From assembly GCA_028753945.1 (NCBI GenBank), contig JAPNXP010000001.1:868001-932000 (forward strand): 64,000 nt of DNA, given 5' to 3'. A program made the translations under genes and the position numbers. Position 1 is the stretch's first letter. Each line of letters begins with the position of its first letter. The notes beneath the pieces were generated by a model. It was not told where the DNA came from. It saw only the letters and a program-made list of their open reading frames with translations, and made no database searches. Below are positions 1-11,233 of the stretch, piece by piece. Source of the DNA: Hexactinellida sp. DTS-2022. Taxonomy: Eukaryota > Porifera > Hexactinellida.

Positions 1-1693
1 GTTCGCTCTGCTCGCTCAGCTGTTTCCTGAGACCACTCACGGTCCCCTCCAGCGCGCTCCTGGCGGTGGTCTGCTCCTGGAGAGACAGGTCGCGCTCCGA
101 GAGGGTCCGCTGGAGTTCTTTATCCGCGCCGCCTCTCCCAGCCGGAGGCGCGCCCCCCGCGGCCTCCCTCTCCAGCTGCGCGGAGTAGCTCCGCTCGCGC
201 TCCAGACTCTCGCGCAGCTCCTCGGCCTCGCTGCTGGCGTTGCCCAGCTGGGCGTAGGCCTTGGCCAGGCCCTGCTCCAGCTTGCGGATGGTCCCATGCA
301 GGATCTCGACCTCCTGCTTCTTCTCGCGGAGGATGCCCGGCGTGCGCGGGCCCTCCACGTCCAGCGTGACCGCGTGCTCGTCCAGCGAGAACTGCAGATC
401 CTCGCGGACGCTCTTCTCCTCGGCCAGCTTGTCCTCCAGCGAGGAGCGCTCGTAGCTGACCTCCTCCAGCTTGTAGATGAGTCCGCTGATCTGTCCCTCC
501 AGCTCCATGTCCATGTCCGAGTCCGCGCGCTTGGCGCGGCCGGCGCTGTTGAGGCTGCAGGAGCTGTTGCGGGAGTTGGGTCGCTCCTTGATGACGGCGT
601 GTCGGGCGGAGCCGGAGCTGCTCTGGGAGCCGGCGCTGGGCGGCGTCCGCTTGGGGGCGGCCTGCGTCTGGATGTGCAGGTTGGGCAGAGAATTGGGGAT
701 GGGGGTCACCTTTGAGACGGGGGCGAACAGGCCGTGCTTGGGCGCACAGGTGAAGTACTTGATCCCCTCTATGGTGCCGTTGTTCTTCCCATCAGGAGTC
801 TCGAGCTCCACACCGGTCCACATTCCTTTGGCAAATTGGGTGCGACCGATGTATCGCACGATGGCCTTCTTGCCGCCAACCATAACGCGATCTGCCAGCA
901 CGTACGGGGACTTGAGAGTTCCCGCGTTGGCAGAGGGGGGCCTGTCTCCGCCGGGGGTGCCGCGGGTCGGCTGCTGGAGCTGCGAAATGCCGCGAGGCGG
1001 GACCGGGGTCTTCTGCAGCTGGATCTGCAGCACTCCGTTCTGTGGGAGCGGCTCAGGGGGCGGAGAGAGCGACACCATCTGGTGCTGCCGCACGAACAGG
1101 CCGCAGGAGGGCTCGCATTCGAAGTACTGAGTCCCCTTCACACTGCCGTTGTTCTTCCCGTTGGGCTCGTCTAGGGTCACCCCGTACCAGAGACCCTCTG
1201 CAAAGGAGGTCTTCCCCAGAAACGAGACCGTCCCTCTGTGCTTGTTCAGACAGAGCACGCGTGCGTCTAGTTGGAAGGACGGGGCGGTTGGGACGGGGGG
1301 AAGTGGAGCGGTTGGGACGGGGGCGGGAATAGGGGCGGGAATAGGGGCGGGGGTGGGCTTGGGAACAGGGGGCTTGGAAGTGGGACCAGGGGTTGAGGTA
1401 TTAGTGAGACCAGGGGTTGAGGTATTAGTGAGACCAGGGGCGGGGTTATTAGTGGGAGTGTTGAAGGCTCTGTTTGTCGGCGCCTTGAGGGCAGAGCTAG
1501 GACGCTGAATGGAAACGGGAGTGAGAGAGAGCGACTCGTCAGAGGGCCTCGAGAGAGCCTGGAGGGCGGAGGGGGGTCTGTTCCCCAGAGAGGGGGCCGC
1601 TAGCTTGGAGCCTGCAGGCTTCTGCAACTGAGAAGAGCCGGCGGAGATCCGTCTAGCGCCTATGGTGGAGGTGGGCTTTCCCTGCTCAGTCAT
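1..1693 (-). CDS. CLIP1: CLIP-170-like CAP-Gly microtubule plus-end protein (5' part, runs off window)
   Basis: The frame is open from the ATG at 1691-1693 to the window edge, about 564 codons without a stop. After a basic, Ser/Pro-rich N-terminus with short proline/alanine repeats come two CAP-Gly domains, each with the tubulin/EB-binding signature GKNNG (plus-strand 1145-1159 and 776-790). A Ser-rich linker follows, then a Glu/Leu-rich region typical of coiled coil. Two CAP-Gly domains, a serine-rich linker and a coiled coil is the CLIP-170/CLIP-115 layout. CLIPs bind growing microtubule plus ends with EB1 and link them to dynein/dynactin and cortical partners. The long coiled coil and any C-terminal zinc knuckles lie outside the window. 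No intron is seen in the visible part. CLIP1 versus CLIP2 cannot be decided. Confidence 0.88.
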   Translation of the reverse strand, partial: MTEQGKPTSTIGARRISAGSSQLQKPAGSKLAAPSLGNRPPSALQALSRPSDESLSLTPVSIQRPSSALKAPTNRAFNTPTNNPAPGLTNTSTPGLTNTSTPGPTSKPPVPKPTPAPIPAPIPAPVPTAPLPPVPTAPSFQLDARVLCLNKHRGTVSFLGKTSFAEGLWYGVTLDEPNGKNNGSVKGTQYFECEPSCGLFVRQHQMVSLSPPPEPLPQNGVLQIQLQKTPVPPRGISQLQQPTRGTPGGDRPPSANAGTLKSPYVLADRVMVGGKKAIVRYIGRTQFAKGMWTGVELETPDGKNNGTIEGIKYFTCAPKHGLFAPVSKVTPIPNSLPNLHIQTQAAPKRTPPSAGSQSSSGSARHAVIKERPNSRNSSCSLNSAGRAKRADSDMDMELEGQISGLIYKLEEVSYERSSLEDKLAEEKSVREDLQFSLDEHAVTLDVEGPRTPGILREKKQEVEILHGTIRKLEQGLAKAYAQLGNASSEAEELRESLERERSYSAQLEREAAGGAPPAGRGGADKELQRTLSERDLSLQEQTTARSALEGTVSGLRKQLSEQSE

Positions 1694-2446
1694 ACGAATT
1701 TGCAGATCAGATTATATCACAAATATTGAGTGCTTTTCTCTCAAATTATTTATACAATTATAAATTTTCCTCTGTTGTTATTATTGTTGTATTTTGGCTT
1801 GACTAATTAGCTAAACAGAATAGTGTACTGTAAACTTATTAGTGCAGTCTTGTATATTGTCTATGGTACGAATATATGAAACTCTAAATTACTGTTTGTT
1901 AAAGTAAAGTTCAAGAGTTAAGCGTCTTTCCCACAATAAATAATAAATTGATTGTCTGGATGGTCAATTAATTATAACAGCGCTAAATAAAAGATGGAAC
2001 ATTCAATTTGTGCGAGTAAACACATTACTATATACGTAAACCCATGCAAAACTAAAATGAACCCGTTCAAGGATATATATATATATAGTCATATTTATGC
2101 AAATTAATTTAACGTTGTTAAATGGAGAATTTAACACAAAAACTAACAAAAGAATACTAAAATAGTAAAATTTTAACTTTCCTTTTAATAATGTAATTTT
2201 CTATATAGCCCTATAGATTACTTACAAGCGATACATTTGTGCAACTACACTGCGGTACCGATAAGGGGAATGCAGATAGAATGATATGCGGCCTCAGTAC
2301 AACTGTTGCATGCTGCTCATATTAAGTCACTTGTGTTTACCTGCAATTAATGCAAACGGTCTACTGGATTCTAGAATAATACAAGTAACAAACAGCTATT
2401 GATATTGTAACAGTATTTATGCATCGAATCATAGAATTAATTAATG
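1694..2446. other. Intergenic, AT-rich
   Basis: This is the spacer between the start of the CLIP-like gene and the end of MSH4. It is AT-rich with a short TA microsatellite near 2080. It should hold the CLIP-like promoter and 5' UTR, but I see no coding frame or clear motif. Confidence 0.6.
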
Positions 2447-5400
2447 TTAACAGAGAGACTGCAGCTCAGTTAGATAACTCCGCTTTAAACTCTCCAAATA
2501 CAAACTGAGAGTGTCTGCATCTAGCTGCGAGTTGGAGGCGGCCTGAATGAGTTTATGTGCCAAGCGGTAGACGAGAGATTCTTCGTGAGCATGCGTTGTC
2601 TGCTCGCGACTCATTCTTTGCTTCAGACTAAGCATTTCTGCGATTTTTCTCGCCTCTGCGATGATCCCTTGCGGAATACAGGTCAGCTCCGCCAGCTTGA
2701 GTCCGTAATACTTCTCTTCGCACTTCCCCTTGCCCAGAACGTGAGTGCTGATTATAGAACAGGCGCCCCCGGGCGTAGAACCCGCGATAGAATGCTGCAC
2801 CTAATAATGGGATTAACTAGCAATCAGCTGGTGCATAGATTCACGAGGTACCTGGAAGAAGTAGTTCTCCACTGCCGGGTATAGGGTGGCGAGGTCGGTG
2901 AGTTCCGAGAAGTGCGTGACCAGGAACACGCTGGCTCGAGTGGAGAGGAGCTTCTCGCAGACCGCATGGCAGAGCCCCACCCCCTCCAGACTGCTGGTCC
3001 CTCTCCCCAGCTCGTCGATGAGCACGAGAGAGCGGTCGGTAACGTTCTGGAGAATGTAGTTGACCTCCTTCATCTCCTGACTGAATGTGGAGGTGTTGGT
3101 CTCGATGTCGTCACAGCTGCCCATGCGAGTGAACACGTGGTTAACCGTCCGGAAGGAGGCGTACTCCGCGGGCACGAAGCAGCCCACCTGCGCGAGCACC
3201 TGCATGAGGGCGATCTGGCAGAGGTACGTGGATTTCCCACTCATGTTAGGCCCCGTAATCACAGACAGACGCGTGTCGTTAGACGCGAATATGTTATTCG
3301 GAACGAACTGCTCGCTCAGGGACTTGTCCAGAATCGGGTGTCTGCTCTGCTTTACCGCCAGCGTGTCTGTGAACTCGGGACGCGTGTAGCTGCCCAGCGT
3401 GCAGAAGTGCGCCAGCGACACCAACATATCCATGGTAGCCACGCACTCAGCCAGCTTGTAGAGGCAGCCTGGGGACAGTACACAGTCAGGTCTGCTTATT
3501 GTGAGCAATGTTAGTTAATTAAAATATGGAAAACATTTTCATTATGAACAAGCCCTATGGTCCCAATTTTAACAACCAACATTTGTATCAAGTTGAGTTC
3601 GCTTATTATGCAGTCTCTCTATTATATAAACTAAATTTTGGGTTTCTTTAATGTTCATAATAAAAGAACCTAACTGTAGTATTTCACTCCGCAGTGTATT
3701 CTCACCTATGTTGGCTCTTATCCCCTCCATCAGGCCGGAGAGAACCAGGTTGGTCATCAGGTAGATCTCGTTGAGACTCTCCTTAACGCGGTTGTTGAAG
3801 TGTATCAGCTCCTGTGTCGTGAACAGCATTCGGTTCTTGCTCTTGGAGACCTTTATGAACTGCGCGGGGAGCGGCGGCGGCTCGCCGGTCCCGGGCGCCA
3901 GCTGCAGCTGAATGTGGAAGTCCTTGGCGGAGCTGAAGGTGGAGCGCATGGGCAGCTGCGTCTGCTCCGAGTAGCCGCGGATCGTGGCGCTGATGTCGTC
4001 CACGATCTCCGTGTAGGTGCGTCTCGCCACGTCCAGCATCCCGTTAATGCCGGGCTTAACCGCGAAGCACTTCTGAGTGCGCGTGTTCAGGGTGCCTTTG
4101 GTGTGTCGCGTGTCATCGTGTACAACCTACATATCCATGGTTATCTGTGCACAGTAGGATAGAGTAAGGAGTCCTTACATCGCTGATGTTCTCTAGAATA
4201 GCCTCGAAGCGGGAGTCGGCGAGTCCCTGGAAGTATGCCTTGGTGAGAGGGGCGTGGCACTCCTCCATGCAGCGGCGCAGCGGCGGCACCAGCTCCAGCA
4301 CGTGCTTCAGCTGGATGACGTAGCTGATCTTGGACTCGGAGCTGCGGATGCTCTCCTGGCGCGGGATCTGGATGTACGGGCCCAGCAGTCGGTTCACGTC
4401 GATGAATCTGCAGGAGAGAGTCAATAGCTATTAGCTAAGGAGCGTTAACTAACCGAGCCAGCACTCCCTGCATAGCAAAGAACACATCCGGTTGCTCGGT
4501 GAGCTCCTGCACGCAGTCCAGTCTCATCTCAATGGTCTCTCTGGAGCAGGGCGGCTGCAGGAGGTTCGAGCGCAGCATCTGGGCCCCGGGCCCCGTCTTG
4601 GTGTGGTTCAGCACGCGGAAGAGACTGAGTCCGTTCCGCGGGTCCTGCGAGTTGACGATGAGCTCCAGGTTCCGGGCGGTGTTGGCGTCTATCATGACTG
4701 TCTGGTCGGAGCCTCGGAAGGAGACCTTGAGCGAGGCTCTGGCGAAGCTAACGTTCTGGATGTACTCTACGTACTTGAGCAGAGCGGCCGCACAGGCGAG
4801 GCAGTAGTACTTGTCGCTGAGCTCAATCTCCACAACGCTGCTGAACTCAGGCACGCACAGGAACCCGATCAACTCCTGGCCCTTGGCCTCGTTGAAGTAC
4901 TTTCGCTGCACAGAGGCCACATTCGTGCTGGGGAACTGGGCGGCCAGGAGCCCGTACAGGCTGTTTATCGTCCCGGCCCCTGTGCCCGTCTGAGCGCCGG
5001 CTATGAGCGCTGTGTCCTAAGCAGATATAATATCCTACCACAAACAGAGTCTACACAGTACCTGACAGAGAGTGGCGGGCAGCACTATCTCCACGGGGCA
5101 GAGGATCTGCAGCTTGGTGAGCAGTCGCGCGTAGGTCTGTGTGTCCGGGAACTGCGAGAGCACCAGCTCGGGGCTCTTCAGGTCCAGACTGGCCATCCCG
5201 ATCTGCCCCTTGGCCACGCCGCGGCCCTCCACCAGCGCCACCAGCGTAGCCGTCTGCTGCTGTCCGGGCGTCCGCTGGGCAGTGCCCGTCCCGCGAGCTA
5301 CCGAGGACCCTCTCCCTATAGAACTGAGGACACTAGTTACAGCGCAGCGGCCGGAGAGAGGGGGACTACCTGTTAAGGAGGCGGTGCCCCCGGGGCCCTC

Positions 5401-5599
5401 TGTGCTGGGGCGTGGCTACGTCGCCAGCTGAGATGTTGAAGGTGTCTCTGGCAGCAGACCCCCTGCCACTCCCGCTGGGGGCGCGGGCCGATTGGAGGAG
5501 AAAGGAACTCTCTCCTGTCTGGTCCGAGTAGGGGGGATCTTCTTCAGGACTTAACAAGTCAGGAAATACGTACTTTGGCTCCCTAACTCCACTCTGCAT
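2447..5599 (-). CDS. MSH4: MutS homologue 4, meiotic crossover factor (7 exons)
   Basis: MSH4 pairs with MSH5 as a clamp that stabilises Holliday junctions during meiotic recombination. Inferred exons, from the start codon: 5599-5370, 5323-5062, 5016-4454, 4407-4179, 4126-3706, 3468-2852 and 2800-2447. They sum to 2676 nt, or 891 aa plus stop, with frame kept at every junction; vertebrate MSH4 is slightly longer. The C-terminal ATPase carries Walker A (TGPNMSGKSTY), the ETNTSTF loop, Walker B (LVLIDELGRGTS) and the VTHFSEL switch, all in exon 6. The clamp/lever region includes LNTRTQKCFAVKPGING and LDVARRTY, characteristic of MSH4. A mismatch-binding domain I is not apparent, as expected. Most introns are 45-52 bp; the intron between exons 5 and 6 is about 237 bp. 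The acceptor of exon 2 is the least certain junction. KIN17 lies about 200 bp upstream on the same strand. Confidence 0.93.
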
Positions 5600-5800
5600 T
5601 TGATTAATTAATTAATATTACACACATAAGACGGTACGAATGAATCAATGAATTTAATTATTATGTGGGAATGAATTCCAGCAGTTTAGTCATGCTCATA
5701 CAATTATGAATTTGTTGCAATTGACTGCTGTCTGTTAATTAATATGAAACAATTCATCTGATGTATTTCTCAAATTGCCCCAATAAACAGCAAACATTCT

Positions 5801-7190
5801 CTATTCCTTAAACAGTTTACAAACGTCTTCGTACTCCACGCCTCTGACCTCGGATCCTGTCAGGGCCCCGTCTAGCATCTCTATGTCCACAGAGAAGGCA
5901 TCCGGACTGACTCTCGACACCCGGCCCCTATGTCCCCTGTTGGCCCCGTTAACGACTAGCACCTCTCTACCAATGTTAGGTATTACAGTCTCCAGGTACA
6001 ACTGGTCCATCTTGATAACATCGCCGGTTTCTGACATCTTCACCAGCGCTACGAACCTATCTTCCACGTCCACAACAACGCCCTTCTTATCGCAGTACTT
6101 ATCCCCGAGTCTGTCCGTACGTACCTTCACGACTATTCCTTTGTGCAGCCAGTGCTCCCGCCGGTTCTGCAGCTGCCGTCTCTGCTCCTCCAGACTCTGT
6201 ATCTCCTCCAGAACGGATCTACGAGACTTCTTGGGCGTCTCGGTGTGCTCTCTCTCTCGCGACCTCTTCAGTGTGGGGGCCTCGCCTTTTGACTCGAGAG
6301 GGTTTTGCAATGGCAGCAGTATTGGAGTTAGTTGTTTCTGTTTCTCTATAGGATCCATACAGAACTGTATCTTATCCTCTCCTTCCCTAATCAGCTCGGT
6401 GTAGTTAGATTCCTTGGGTTGCGAAACGGGAGCAGCCCGCGAAACTTGCTGCTCCATGAACCTACAAATATTAACAAAAGTAAATAACTCTATCCATAAT
6501 AGTAGTTGTACAAGAAGCATCGAGGTGAATCATATTGAAGGGAAACTATCCCTAAGGAGGTTATAATTTAGTTCCAAATTGAGATTATCCCACTCCTCCC
6601 TTTCAGATAAATAAACTTACTTTGCAGTCTTCTCCTCGTCGTCCAGTTCCAACTTTTCCTTTTTCTTCATCCTGCTCTGTCTCTCTATGGTCGCCGGGTC
6701 TCTGTCCACATACGCTATGTACCAACCGCGAGAGGTCTCGTCCACCTTGCAGATCCCCTCCCGCCCCAGGAACTGGCAGAAGCCGCTCAGAGACATCCAC
6801 CTGGTTGAGTTCATGTGCAGGTGGTTGCGGTCTGCGATGTAGCTCTGATACACAGTGTTAGCCAGCACTCGGCGAGTCCCGTAGCTCTTGCGCAAGACAT
6901 CCAGAAAGTTGGCTAGGAATTCCTACAAATTCTATAATTAATTTAACACCAATACACTAGTGCAGCGTAATATATTATACCTTGCTAAACTCGTTAGTAT
7001 ACTTGTGTGGGTTGTCTGCCACGAGCAGGAGCTGTCGCTGATGAGCCTCTGACGTCACGTGGCATTTGAAACCGTTCTCGTCTCTGCACTGTTTCTGGCA
7101 CATCTGGCAGTACCAGCGTAGCTTCTGAAGGCCCTTAGCCTTAATGCGATTGGAGATGGCTTTGGGGGTCAGGAAGTCGTGTTTTGGCAT
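5801..7190 (-). CDS. KIN: KIN17 DNA/RNA-binding protein (3 exons)
   Basis: KIN17 is a conserved nuclear protein linked to DNA replication, repair and mRNA processing. Exons are 7190-6981, 6922-6621 and 6461-5801. Together they give 1173 nt, 390 aa plus stop, close to the usual 393 aa. The N-terminus MPKHDFLTPKAISNRIKAKG is the family signature. It is followed by a C2H2 zinc finger (CQMC...HVTSEAH), the winged-helix region containing KSYGTRRV and WYIAYVDRDP, a charged segment with a basic KRSRERE stretch, and C-terminal KOW/SH3-like domains (GIVVKVRT, GVVVDVEDRFVALVKM, ANRGHRGRV). All donors and acceptors are GT-AG, and the junctions regenerate conserved residues. Confidence 0.95.
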
Positions 7191-8137
7191 AATTGCTATT
7201 ATAAAATCAAATAGTTTTTAGTAATTAAATTGTTTACAATTATAATAAAACCCAAACCTGCCTCTTACATCTAATCAACTCCTTAAATCTCAACTCACAA
7301 TGGTTTTAGCTCTTCTTCTAGAATTCCATTGATATACCCAGGGAATAAAATGCATTGTCAATTCGGCATATACGTTGAAAACTATAATATAAATCACAGG
7401 GTACATGATTTGATTGTGAACATTATTTAAAATATAAATTTTCAGAAGGAAATGTTAAACATTCCTTCGCCCATTGCGTTGCAACTAATTAAATTATCTT
7501 AATTGAGACTATTCGTTGCGTTTTGTGCCAGGGAGTCTGGAAATAGCATATCTGTGGCTAAATGGATAATTCAGACTTTAATTATGGACATTGAAGCTCT
7601 TGTTATAAATTGATTACTTGATTAATGGTTAGGTTATGAATAATATGAACAATATTAAGTAATATTGCTCCAGAAATGCCAAAATAGAAAAATAACTTCT
7701 TACAATAGAGTCTCGTTTATACGAACACAAATAAAGAAAAATATCGTTTAATTAAGGAGTACAAAGTGTATTTACATAGCCTATACAGACGCACGCAAGT
7801 GGCTAATACGAATTTCCAGATAATACGAACACATTTTGACGGCCCCTGGTGTTACGATAGCTATTGTATAAAGTTTTCGAAAAGGTTGAATAGCTTTCAG
7901 GCGCCTCTATAGAAAACACATGTCTGAAACAAACAAAAATATAAATAGTTTTAGCAATAAAGTATATTTTCTAAGTGCTTCATTATTGATTAGGATACAT
8001 ATCAACAATACTAATAAGTTAATACAAACAAATAACAAACCAATCAATCAGTGATAGTGTCCTGAGCGGAACTCGTTAGAACATACTGTACTAAATATAA
8101 AATAGAAAGTGAACACAAGTGTACCAGGATAGGCCGT
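7191..8137. other. Intergenic with a dispersed repeat fragment
   Basis: This AT-rich spacer upstream of KIN17 shows no coding frame. At 7711-7728 lies a motif (TCTCGTTTATACGAACAC) that recurs in related form at about 13322, 13558, 15329 and 26123. It looks like one end of an old transposon family. Confidence 0.5.
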
Positions 8138-9205
8138 CTAGTTCAGCTTCAAACAGAACACATCTTTTAACACAGTCCCTGTTGTGTCCATACCGCCAAA
8201 CACGACAATAGAAATCTGTTTTTTAAGAGAAGGGGGTGTGTCCTCGCAGCTGGGCACCTTCTGGTCTGGAGGAGACACACAGAGACACATGGAGTGGTCC
8301 AAGCGAGGGGCCGGGGGTTTGCCAAGGTACTCCACCCTTCCCCAAACGAAAGATTTAAGATTTAGACACCAAAAATCATTGAGTGCCCCTGCGACAGCTA
8401 AACCACCAAAAATAATCATCCCACTGATTTGAGCGCCGAAAGAGGAAGGGACCACCACAGCTGAGTGGGCGGCCCTCGGCTCGGGCTTAGGGCCCGGGGC
8501 CCTGATCTCTCTCCACTCAGAGGTCGCTAGGTCGAACTGGAAGAGGTCGTCCAGCAGAGTCTCCTCTTGCATCCCTCCGTGCACCAGGAGAGTGCCCTCG
8601 GAGTACACCATCGCGTGGCCCTGTCGCGGCTGGATGAGCTCTCCTTTGGAGGGAGTTATCTCCCATGTGAGCGAGTTCGCGTCGAACTTGTACACGTGTG
8701 TGTCGCGCACCGGGTCCGTCTGGCCCCTGCCGCCTCCCCACACCCACAGGGCGTCTCCGTGGTGCGCGGCGGAGTACAGGGTGCGCTCCGAGGGTACCGG
8801 TCCCCTCTGCGCCAGCTCCTCCCACCTGCTCTCAGCCGTGTTCAGGCGCCACAGGTCGTTGTAGGTTCCCTCCTCGTACCCGCCCCCGAACACGAATATG
8901 TCCCCTGGGTGCGAGGCAGGCACAAACGAGGCCGCCTCATATCTGCCTGGGAAGTCCCCCGCGCACTCCCTCCGCTCCCAGCCCGCGCACCCGCTCTCCC
9001 GATGGAACTGGAAACTGACCACGTCCGACATGGTCTCGCTCGCGTTGGCGCCGCCGATGAGGAACATGCTGGTGGCGGGGGGCTGCTCCGGGGGCGTGTC
9101 TGCGGACTCCACGGGGTGCAGGATGCTCCCGCACCTGGTGCCGATGGGAGAGGGGCCGAAATGGACAATCTCTATTTGGGGATTCAACGCTTGAGACACG
9201 GCCAT
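8138..9205 (-). CDS. RABEPK: Rab9 effector protein with kelch motifs
   Basis: This intronless 355-aa protein is built almost wholly of kelch repeats: FLIGGANAS, IFVFGGGYEEGTYNDLWRL, ALWVWGGGRGQTDPVRDTHVY, LLVHGGMQEETLLDDLFQF, MIIFGGLAVAGALNDF and IVVFGGMDTTGTVLKDVF, each with the paired glycines and distant W or Y of the fold. The six or so blades predict a single beta-propeller. The late RLDHSMC motif and total length match RABEPK (p40), which binds Rab9-GTP and promotes endosome-to-trans-Golgi transport. There is no signal peptide or membrane segment. A different kelch family is possible but less likely. Confidence 0.83.
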   Translation of the reverse strand: MAVSQALNPQIEIVHFGPSPIGTRCGSILHPVESADTPPEQPPATSMFLIGGANASETMSDVVSFQFHRESGCAGWERRECAGDFPGRYEAASFVPASHPGDIFVFGGGYEEGTYNDLWRLNTAESRWEELAQRGPVPSERTLYSAAHHGDALWVWGGGRGQTDPVRDTHVYKFDANSLTWEITPSKGELIQPRQGHAMVYSEGTLLVHGGMQEETLLDDLFQFDLATSEWREIRAPGPKPEPRAAHSAVVVPSSFGAQISGMIIFGGLAVAGALNDFWCLNLKSFVWGRVEYLGKPPAPRLDHSMCLCVSPPDQKVPSCEDTPPSLKKQISIVVFGGMDTTGTVLKDVFCLKLN

Positions 9206-9633
9206 TGTACCTAATATGTTTTATAAAATATTTATGCTTAATTAACAGCTGCGGATTGGAATTAATTAACAGTTCTTATCATTTCATAAATTTAACCAAA
9301 TGAACTCATTTGTATAGTCAGTATTATGTAGTAATGAATTAAACAGTATATTGTGGATCTGTAAAAGTGGAAATTCCCCGCAGATAATTATGATATCTTA
9401 ACATACTTAATTAATTAACCACGCATTATTGGAACTCCACTTATAGAAGGTAATTATAACGTATGTCATGTGAATGAACTTGCTTACCAAAGTGTGTCTT
9501 ACAAAACTCGCTTATCACGAATGTGTATTATAAAACTCTATTTACTGATTGAATATTAGTCAAAATGCACATAAATGCAAAATGAAGGACGCAATAATAT
9601 ATTATAGTATGCTAGTGAGTCTTATGAATGCGA
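9206..9633. other. Intergenic
   Basis: AT-rich sequence between the kelch gene and the end of the RNase T2 gene. No coding frame or clear motif was seen. Confidence 0.5.
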
Positions 9634-10314
9634 TCAGAAAGGCTCTAGAGTAATGTTCTTTTTAGGAGAACAGCCAGTAGGACTTGTGCAGTCAATAACC
9701 TGCAAGTTATCGTTAAAACATATTTCCACGGCTAATAGGTTAGTAGTGTCGCACTCGAGCCTAACAGTTTTGCTAATCTCGCTTGATTTGAAGGCATCAA
9801 TGAATTCTGATAAAGTACGACTCATGCCAGGCTTTATGTTTGCCTTGGTTAAAATAGTACTTATATTATATTTATTGTAGAAGTCAATTGTTCGCTGGAA
9901 ATAAGACTTCTGATTAAGAAATTTTGTTTTGTCTCCATCAACTGCGCATGTCCCGTGTTTGACCCATTCATGTTCCCAGAAACTGGGATTCTCTTCGTGT
10001 TTCTCAAACGTGTACCAGTGCTCATTCATAAATGTCTGCATATCAGCTGTTAGCAGACTTTGGTTGAAACTTTCATTTGTGCAGTGCATTGGTTCGTGCG
10101 TGTCTCCAATTGTAGGCCAGAAACCATGGATGGTCCAATTAGAGGGCACCTTTGTGAATTTACAATACTTGTCTAGACTTCTACAGGCCTGGGGCGCCCA
10201 GAACTGTGTAAGGATAATGTGATCAAACTTAGGGTCGAGTCTCAGTTCGGGTAAGGGCGAGAGAGCGACTATAGAGAGTGCCAACGCGAATAACGCAGAG
10301 CTTAATTGCTTCAT
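9634..10314 (-). CDS. RNASET2: Secreted or lysosomal ribonuclease T2
   Basis: This is an acid endoribonuclease of the RNase T2/Rh family, which cleaves RNA through a 2',3'-cyclic phosphate in the secretory pathway or lysosome. Both catalytic blocks are present: CAS I (WTIHGFWPT) and CAS II (FWEHEWVKHGTC), each with its catalytic histidine. Several cysteines suit the conserved disulfides, and N-glycosylation sites (NWT, NES, NQS, NIS) are visible. I choose the ATG at 10314 because it begins MKQLSSALFALALSIVALS, a good signal peptide. An in-frame ATG at 10353 would put 13 polar residues in front of it. With the chosen start the protein has 226 aa, normal for the family. No intron. Confidence 0.93.
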   Translation of the reverse strand: MKQLSSALFALALSIVALSPLPELRLDPKFDHIILTQFWAPQACRSLDKYCKFTKVPSNWTIHGFWPTIGDTHEPMHCTNESFNQSLLTADMQTFMNEHWYTFEKHEENPSFWEHEWVKHGTCAVDGDKTKFLNQKSYFQRTIDFYNKYNISTILTKANIKPGMSRTLSEFIDAFKSSEISKTVRLECDTTNLLAVEICFNDNLQVIDCTSPTGCSPKKNITLEPF

Positions 10315-10739
10315 AATTACAATATCTTGTTCTGTTCGACTATTAATTAGCAATCTATTTCATAATTAGTAGTCAGACAGTTAAACCATTTATACAAATA
10401 ATTTTGATCTTTCAAATAAATTTAAATTTGGTAAAGGATACTAATATAAATAAGGGCTTGCTTATACAATACTATATCGGCCAACACCTTTTCAATAAAA
10501 TCCGGCTTCATAAATGAGTTGACATATTTATACAGGTGATTCCTATAAAAGTATATAGATTATGATTAATGAATAAGAAAAATAATAATAAGTTCAACTT
10601 CTATTAATAGAAAGCTACGGGAATGGATAACTATTATAGGATATTAGTTTTATGCGCACACTTCATAATCCCACTCAGACACAAATTAATCAATACCAGT
10701 AAACAAAGTACATGCAAATTAGGGGCAAGAGTATAATAA
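10315..10739. other. Intergenic
   Basis: AT-rich sequence between RNase T2 and BAF. It would carry the RNase T2 promoter. No supported motif or frame was found. Confidence 0.5.
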
Positions 10740-11012
10740 TTAAATGAATGATCTGCACCACTCGCTCAGACAGCCGTAGCAGTCATGAGACTGCTTAGAG
10801 TTTGCTCCGCAGCTCTCTTTCAGCCAATCTTTGAAAAGCTCTTCGTTCTTCTTCAACAGCAAGAACTGTCCCAGGACCACGAATGCTTTGTCAAACCCCT
10901 TTTCAGCCAGCCTCCCTGACAATACATCTCCGATCCCGGCCAGTTCCTTCACGTCCTTGTCCCCCATGGGCTCGCTCACGAAGTTACGGTGCTTCTGGGA
11001 AGTAGAGCTCAT
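10740..11012 (-). CDS. BANF1: Barrier-to-autointegration factor
   Basis: This single-exon gene encodes 90 aa, nearly the exact length of animal BAF (89 aa). It starts with [19 protein letters not shown], including the N-terminal Ser/Thr residues that VRK1 phosphorylates in the family. It continues through the helix-hairpin-helix segment [24 protein letters not shown], a [19 protein letters not shown] helix, and the C-terminal cysteine-bearing [16 protein letters not shown] dimers bridge double-stranded DNA, bind LEM-domain proteins and lamins, and help re-form the nuclear envelope. BAF is largely an animal family, which supports the metazoan assignment. Confidence 0.97.
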   Translation of the reverse strand: MSSTSQKHRNFVSEPMGDKDVKELAGIGDVLSGRLAEKGFDKAFVVLGQFLLLKKNEELFKDWLKESCGANSKQSHDCYGCLSEWCRSFI

Positions 11013-11233
11013 CTTAATGCTAATTAACCGGACACAGGCATTAAGCGGACACAGGGGTAATCTCGTCTGTATTCACGATAAAATAAACTTACATTAATGT
11101 ATAAATAAAGTTAGATAAAAGTGCCGTTTAGGCCATTTACACAAAGGTTAAAATGCATGCACAGGTAAAAAGTACATAAGCAAATATATTCTAGCTATGT
11201 TGGAGTAACTGTCCGATTTCATAATTAATATAT

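Noticed and set aside
261-1508. Several plus-strand open frames of 60-220 codons
   Set aside because: They lie antisense to the GC-rich CLIP-like coding frame, and their arginine- and glycine-rich translations match no family.
4492-5376. A 294-codon plus-strand frame
   Set aside because: It is antisense to MSH4 exons and crosses its introns. The MSH4 frame has motif support; this one has none.
8567-9214. A 215-codon plus-strand frame
   Set aside because: It is a shadow of the kelch gene on the other strand.
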